From NCBI GenBank assembly GCA_016713225.1, contig JADJPO010000005.1, forward strand, positions 62,001 through 126,000: DNA of 64,000 bases. Reading direction: 5' to 3'. Position 1 is the stretch's first letter. The number at the start of each line of letters is the position of its first letter. The notes below the pieces were generated by a model, which did no database searches, was not told where the DNA came from, and saw only the letters and a list, made by a program, of their open reading frames with translations. Positions 59,525 through 64,000 of the stretch are shown one piece after another. This stretch comes from Kineosporiaceae bacterium. Its GTDB lineage: Bacteria > Actinomycetota > Actinomycetes > Actinomycetales > Kineosporiaceae. Both the position numbers and the translations under genes were made by a program.

Positions 59525-61138
59525 ATGACGACACCACCGGGGACAGGTCAGGGTGCGCGGCTGCGGATCGCCGACCTTCCGATACTGCTGAAGATCGTCA
59601 TCGTGGCGCTCGTGGCAGCCGCCGCCGCAGGAATCGCCGCCGCTGTCGGATTGGTGGAACTCCGATCGACTGCGGCGGTCACCGAATCCCTCTACTCCGA
59701 GGATGTCGTTGCCCTGACCGCCTTGACTGAGATCGAGACCGGGGTGGGTCAGTCCTCGAGTCAACTGCTCACCCTGTTGATCGCCCAGGAACAGGATGAG
59801 CGCGACTCGGCGCTCGCGGGGCTGAAGGCCAGTACAGCGCAAGTCGACGCCGCACTCGGGGTGTTCGAGCCCCACGCCGCCGACCCGGCACTGCTGCGCG
59901 ACTTCACTGCGCTGTGGAAGCAATACGTCGCGCTTCGTGACACCAAGCTGCTCCCGGCGGCCCTCGCGGGTGATATCGAGGCCTACGACCGAGAGCGCGA
60001 CGCGTTCGTCGACCCTGTAACGGCCAAGCTGACAGCTTCCCTGGTGAAGGTCGAGGCCTCCGCGGACGACGACGCCAAGCGCCGGGTGGACACCGCGGCG
60101 GTTGCCTACCGCAGCTCGCAGATCCTGGTGTCGACGCTCCTGCTGGCGGGGGTGGTCGTGGCCTTCGTCATCGCGTTCCTCATCGCCCGCCAGATCCGCA
60201 ACGCGCTCAGCCGGACGGCCGCCGTCGCACAGGGGCTGGCCCACAACGATCTGACCGTGCGCAGTGGTGTGGACAGCCGGGACGAAATCGGGCGCATGGC
60301 GGCCGACCTCGACGGCGCCGTCGAGGGCCTGCAGAACGTCGTGCGTTCGGTGAGTGCCACCGCGGACGCCGTCGCGGCGTCCAGCGAGGAACTGTCGGCC
60401 ACCACGAACCAGATCGCCGTCGCTGCCGCCGATTCCTCGGAGAAGGCCTCGGTGATGGCCGCGGCCTCCACCGAGGTGACCGCCTCGGTCGCCAACGTGG
60501 CCGGTGCCGCCGAAGAGATGAGTGCCTCGATCCGCGAGATCGCCGACAACGCCTCTCAGGCGGCGACCACGGCGTCCTCGGCGGCGACCGAGGCCGAGGC
60601 CATCCAGGAGACGGTCCGGACCCTGGGGGAGTCCTCGCAGGAGATCGGCAAGGTGATCGCGTTGATCAACGCCATCGCCGAGCAGACCAACCTGCTCGCG
60701 CTGAACGCCACCATCGAGGCCGCTCGGGCCGGCGAGGCGGGTAAGGGCTTCGCGGTGGTGGCCGGCGAGGTCAAGGAGCTGGCCCAGCAGACGGCGAGTG
60801 CCACCAGCGACATCTCGTCGCGGGTCGAGGCGATCCAGGCCGAGACCCTCAAGGCCGTGACCGCGATCGATCAGATCACCGGCACCGTCGCCACCATCAG
60901 CTCGTTGCAGACCACGATCGCCGGCGCGGTGGAGGAACAGACCGCGACCACGGCCGAGATCTCTCGGTCGGTGCAGGAGGCCGCGGGCGGCTCGGAGCAG
61001 GTCAGTTCCGACGTCCAGCGCGTGTCCGACGCGGCGGACAGCACCCGCACCGGGGTGGCCGAGGCTCAGCAGGCGACCAACGAGCTGGCGCGGATGGCCG
61101 CCGAGCTGCGCCAGTTGACCGGGCAGTTCATCGTCTGA
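59525..61138 (+). CDS. Methyl-accepting chemotaxis protein
   Basis: This 537-residue receptor has a first membrane helix (LLKIVIVALVAAAAAGIAAAVGLV), a four-helix-bundle sensor, a second helix near residue 200-222 (ILVSTLLLAGVVVAFVIAFLIA), HAMP, and a signalling domain whose hairpin tip reads EQTNLLALNATIEAARAGEA. The ligand is unknown. Its presence implies a motile cell with a Che system elsewhere. It is divergent from the aminotransferase and followed by a strong hairpin. Confidence 0.95.
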   Translation: MTTPPGTGQGARLRIADLPILLKIVIVALVAAAAAGIAAAVGLVELRSTAAVTESLYSEDVVALTALTEIETGVGQSSSQLLTLLIAQEQDERDSALAGLKASTAQVDAALGVFEPHAADPALLRDFTALWKQYVALRDTKLLPAALAGDIEAYDRERDAFVDPVTAKLTASLVKVEASADDDAKRRVDTAAVAYRSSQILVSTLLLAGVVVAFVIAFLIARQIRNALSRTAAVAQGLAHNDLTVRSGVDSRDEIGRMAADLDGAVEGLQNVVRSVSATADAVAASSEELSATTNQIAVAAADSSEKASVMAAASTEVTASVANVAGAAEEMSASIREIADNASQAATTASSAATEAEAIQETVRTLGESSQEIGKVIALINAIAEQTNLLALNATIEAARAGEAGKGFAVVAGEVKELAQQTASATSDISSRVEAIQAETLKAVTAIDQITGTVATISSLQTTIAGAVEEQTATTAEISRSVQEAAGGSEQVSSDVQRVSDAADSTRTGVAEAQQATNELARMAAELRQLTGQFIV

Positions 61139-61164
61139 GGCCGTCCGCCCCATCGGTCATCAGC

Positions 61165-61201
61165 GAGGCCGCGGCCCGGGTCATTCTCGGGCCGCGGCCT
61201 C
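61165..61201. terminator. Strong GC hairpin between convergent genes
   Basis: A perfect 14-bp stem, GAGGCCGCGGCCCG with CGGGCCGCGGCCTC, encloses a 9-base loop. It starts 26 bases after the chemoreceptor stop and overlaps the last codons of the convergent SulP gene. There is no T tract, as is common for GC-rich actinobacterial terminators. It may serve both directions. Confidence 0.65.
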
Positions 61202-63001
61202 CTGTGCTGGCGGGGGGTGGGCGGCGGCCCAGGTCAGGTAGGCCTCCTCGGCCACCGGCAGCGTGGGGAACAGCCGGTCCTCGCCGATGAGTTCGACCAG
61301 CCCGGCACGTCCGAGCGGTTCCAGCATGTCCTTCTTCACCCGGGCCAGGGCCATGATCACCCCTCGTTCGGTCAGATCGCCGTGCAGGGCACGCAGACCG
61401 TCGGCCGCGGTGATGTCGATCTCGACGTTGGCCTCGACGTTGAGGATGAACCAGCGCACCGGATGGGCGGGGTCGGCCCGGTTCTCGAGGTCGACGGCCA
61501 ACATGGCCCGACGACGCAGGTCACTCACGTTGGCGAAGAACAGCGGCGCGTCGTAGCGGTACACGACCAGGCCGGGCAACGTCGTGGCGTCCGGGTAGTC
61601 GTCCACGTCGTGCATGCCGGCCAAGCCCTCGACCCGACCCAGCACCCCTTCGTGCGGGCGGGCCAGCCGCTGGGCCATCTCGAGCAGGCTCAGCGCGATG
61701 GCGATGCCGACCCCGGCGAGGATGCCGAACACGACAGTGCCCACACAGGCCAGGGCGGCCAGGATCAGCTCCGCCGTGCGGAACCGGGCCAACCGCACGA
61801 TGTCGTGCCACGAGACCAGCTTGCTCGCCGCGTAGATCACCACCGCGCCGAGGGCTGCCGAGGGCAGCTGAGCCAGCAGCGGCCCCGCCACGAACAGCAC
61901 CGCCACGATGCACCCCGCAGCCACCAGGGAGTACATCTGGCTGCGCGCACCCGCCGCGATGGCCAGAGCCGTGCGCGAGCCGGACGAGGAGACCGGGAAC
62001 CCACCGAACAGGCCGCTGGCCAGGTGCACTCCGCCCAGGGCGACCAACTCCTGCTGCGGATCGACGTCGGTGTTCTCGCGCGGCCGGCCCTCCTCCTGCT
62101 GGGGCCGGAACGCCCGCCCGATCAGGGTGTTGTCGCTGTAGGCCACGATGGCCACCCCGAGACCGGCCAGCACCAGGGCGGACAGATCGTCCAGGCTGAG
62201 CACCGGCAGGTGCAGACCGGGCAGGCCCGACGGCACCTCGCCGGTGGCCTTCACCCCCCGCGCCGGCAGGTCCAGCAGCGCGCTGGCCAGCGTTGCCGCG
62301 GCGACGGCGATGAGCGGCCCCGGCCAGTTCGGCCGCAGCAGGATGACGCCGAGCAACAGGGTCAGGGTGCCGGCGGCCACGGCCAGAGTGGCCCAGTGGG
62401 TGTTCGGGACGACGTCGAGGAACGAGCCGATCTGAGCCACGATCGACTCGCCGTCGACCGTGGTGCCGGTCACTCGACCCAGTTGGCCGACGACCATGAG
62501 TACCGCGCCCCCGGCCAGATAGCCCACGAGCAGCGGCTGGGACAACAGATCGGCGATCACGCCGAGGCGGGCGAACCGGGCGATCAGGCACCACGCGGCG
62601 ACCACCAGGCACAGCCCCGAGGTCAGCGTGGCCACCCGGACGGGGTCGCCGTCAGCCATGGGGGCGACCGTGGCGCCGGCCAGGAGGGCGACGGTGGATT
62701 CCGGTCCCACCGAGAGCACCCGGGACCCACCCAGGACGGCGTAGACCAGGCAGGCGGCGAGCGCCGTCCACAAGCCGGCGACCGGCTGCACATCGACGAT
62801 TGCGGCGTAGGCCATGACCTGCGGGACCAGGTAGGCGGCCACCGCGACCCCGGCGAACACATCCGCGCGCAGCCAGCGGCGAGGGTAGGCGCGCAGGACG
62901 CCCAGACCGGGCGCGAGGGTGGGCAGGGTCTGCCACAGGCTGCGCCGAGGCGGGACATCGAGGTCGTAGGTGGCAGCGGGACGTCGTCGGAGACGGTTCA
63001 C
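61181..63001 (-). CDS. SulP-family anion transporter with STAS domain
   Basis: This 606-residue protein has 10-14 predicted membrane helices carrying SulP signatures: DVFAGVAVAAYLVPQVMAYA, GGFPVSSSGSRTALAIAAGA. A C-terminal STAS domain follows (LVVYRYDAPLFFANVSDLRRR...FILNVEANVEIDITAADGLRAL). Bacterial members move sulfate, bicarbonate or dicarboxylates; the substrate here is unclear. GTG 63001 is the start; its 3' end overlaps the hairpin. Confidence 0.93.
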   Translation of the reverse strand: MNRLRRRPAATYDLDVPPRRSLWQTLPTLAPGLGVLRAYPRRWLRADVFAGVAVAAYLVPQVMAYAAIVDVQPVAGLWTALAACLVYAVLGGSRVLSVGPESTVALLAGATVAPMADGDPVRVATLTSGLCLVVAAWCLIARFARLGVIADLLSQPLLVGYLAGGAVLMVVGQLGRVTGTTVDGESIVAQIGSFLDVVPNTHWATLAVAAGTLTLLLGVILLRPNWPGPLIAVAAATLASALLDLPARGVKATGEVPSGLPGLHLPVLSLDDLSALVLAGLGVAIVAYSDNTLIGRAFRPQQEEGRPRENTDVDPQQELVALGGVHLASGLFGGFPVSSSGSRTALAIAAGARSQMYSLVAAGCIVAVLFVAGPLLAQLPSAALGAVVIYAASKLVSWHDIVRLARFRTAELILAALACVGTVVFGILAGVGIAIALSLLEMAQRLARPHEGVLGRVEGLAGMHDVDDYPDATTLPGLVVYRYDAPLFFANVSDLRRRAMLAVDLENRADPAHPVRWFILNVEANVEIDITAADGLRALHGDLTERGVIMALARVKKDMLEPLGRAGLVELIGEDRLFPTLPVAEEAYLTWAAAHPPPAQEAAARE

Positions 63002-63117
63002 TCTTCTGTCACCTCTGGGCCATGGGCGGTTAACGCCGGGAAGGTCATGCTTTCGGTGCCGGGGGCCAGCGTCAAGCAGGTGTCAAGGACCGGGCGCCGG
63101 CGACCGAGAACCAGACG

Positions 63118-64000
63118 GTGACCGGGTTCGCACGCAGGCGCATCGATCAGCCGTCCGCCCCTGAGATGACCGGGGACGGGGACGTGCCCACCTCGCCGAC
63201 CGGGGGGGACGGCGTCCGGCGTGGTCTGGCCGTGACCGTGCTGGCCGTGCTCGCCGGGTGGACCGGGCTCCACGCGGTGCTCTCGCCGCTGCTGCTGTCC
63301 GGGCAGCAGCTCTCGATGACCATCGCGGTCGACGTCCTGGCGACGGCCTCGCTGACGACGGCCGTGCTGCTGGCGCGCCGTCCGGACCCGTGGTCGCTCA
63401 CCCTGCCCTTGGCGCTCGCCCCGGCCCTGGCTGCCGGGCGGGCCGTCGCCTCGGGAGAGCCGCTGATCGGCCTGGATGCGGGGATGTGCCTGCTGGTGGC
63501 AGCGCTGCTGCTGCCCCGGTTGCACCTGGTGCTGGTCTCCGCCACGGCGGTGGCCGCCTGGGCGGGGGTCGGCGCGTACGGCATCGTGGTGCACCTGGTC
63601 TCGGGGTCGGTCGCCGGTGAGCCCTCGGGGCGCGTGGCCGGAGCCTGGGCCTATGCGATGGCGATGGTGGCCGGATCGGCCCTGGTGGCCCGGTCGGTGC
63701 AGGCTCTGGTGAGCCACCACTCGCCCGCCGAGGAGCCGCGGGAGGAGCCGGACGGCGCAGCTCACGACCCTCTGACCGGCCTGGCCAACCGCGCCGGGAT
63801 CGAGCTCGCGGCGGCCCCCATGATCGAGCACGCCCGGCGCAGCGGTCAGGCCGTGCACTGCCTGTACATCGACGTCGACGGGTTGCGAGCGGTGAACGAG
63901 GCTGTCGGCCTGGCCGGTGGGGACGCCGTGCTGCGCGACGTCGCCGCCGTGGTGCACGGCTGCGTCCGTGGCACCGACGTGGTGTGTCGCTGGAACGGGG
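63118..64000 (+). CDS. Membrane GGDEF-domain protein, truncated by the window edge
   Basis: The open frame starts at GTG 63118 (or ATG 63166) and runs off the end. It has five or six hydrophobic segments (LAVTVLAVLAGWTGLHAVL; LALAPALAAG; LLVAALLLPRLHLVLVS; AWAYAMAMVAGSALVARSV), then the beginning of a diguanylate cyclase domain: DPLTGLANRAGIEL, YIDVDGLRAVNEAVG, GGDAVLRDVAAVV. The sequence stops at CRWNG, so the GGDEF signature itself is not seen and activity cannot be judged. It is divergent from SulP. Confidence 0.85.
   Translation, partial: MTGFARRRIDQPSAPEMTGDGDVPTSPTGGDGVRRGLAVTVLAVLAGWTGLHAVLSPLLLSGQQLSMTIAVDVLATASLTTAVLLARRPDPWSLTLPLALAPALAAGRAVASGEPLIGLDAGMCLLVAALLLPRLHLVLVSATAVAAWAGVGAYGIVVHLVSGSVAGEPSGRVAGAWAYAMAMVAGSALVARSVQALVSHHSPAEEPREEPDGAAHDPLTGLANRAGIELAAAPMIEHARRSGQAVHCLYIDVDGLRAVNEAVGLAGGDAVLRDVAAVVHGCVRGTDVVCRWNG

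Overview
The window is very GC-rich (roughly 70 %) with overlapping start/stop codons (ATGA, GTGA, TGATG), frequent GTG starts and twin-arginine lipoproteins. Together with the gene families present, this points to a motile, high-GC Actinomycetota (Kineosporia/Cellulomonas-like at a guess; genus not determinable from the sequence). About 49 protein genes can be supported. No rRNA, tRNA, insertion sequence or CRISPR array was seen.

Region 1 (1-13.3 kb, minus strand) is the right-hand part of an extracellular contractile injection system (eCIS, a phage-tail-like particle). It holds tail sheath, tail tube, two small tail proteins, a DUF4157 protein, an AAA+ ATPase, a DUF4255 (Pvc16-like) protein and an unusual Hsp70-TM-fibronectin protein. 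The 1311-residue protein at 3111-7046 is a probable cargo toxin: a shared 'LQxSxGN' leader, a long helical body, and a lower-GC C-terminal tip with a deaminase-like HAE...CPxC zinc signature. Baseplate, spike and tape-measure genes are not in the window and should lie left of base 1. Four eCIS transcription starts carry the same 28-bp spaced motif, GGGCAS-N6-CTGCCC-N4-GGGCAG, 57-82 bp before the start codon, which suggests one regulon.

Region 2 (13.4-21.9 kb) flanks the eCIS. It holds a membrane-anchored Ig/FN3-like protein, a double zinc-ribbon membrane protein with a C-terminal discoidin-like domain, two overlapping dynamin-like GTPases, a leaderless SLT/M23/TSP3 peptidoglycan hydrolase and a LuxR-type regulator. 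They are plausible accessory, cargo or regulatory genes, by position only.

Region 3 (22-33 kb) has an M14 carboxypeptidase, a DinB-like protein and a beta-glucoside module: GH3 glycosidase plus LacI regulator, divergent from an ABC sugar importer. Two perfect TCGAAA-N2-TTTCGA operators lie between them. The importer's binding protein is frameshifted by one extra A.

Region 4 (30.4-51.2 kb) is dominated by potassium homeostasis. A short KdpD/KdpE pair is divergent from a KimA-like K+ importer, and a full kdpFABCDE operon is preceded by a 27-residue membrane peptide. Between them lie VOC, HAD, DUF2786, MaoC-phosphotransacetylase, YidC-like, DUF6412 and GH13 alpha-glucosidase genes.

Region 5 (51.4-64 kb) holds an APC permease-UspA-PotD-like operon, a Rieske oxygenase/flavin oxidoreductase pair and an ornithine aminotransferase (possibly N-methylated amino acid and proline/ornithine use). 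A chemoreceptor, a SulP transporter and a truncated GGDEF protein end the window. Two families of short intergenic repeats with about 30-bp periodicity are scattered through 23-58 kb.
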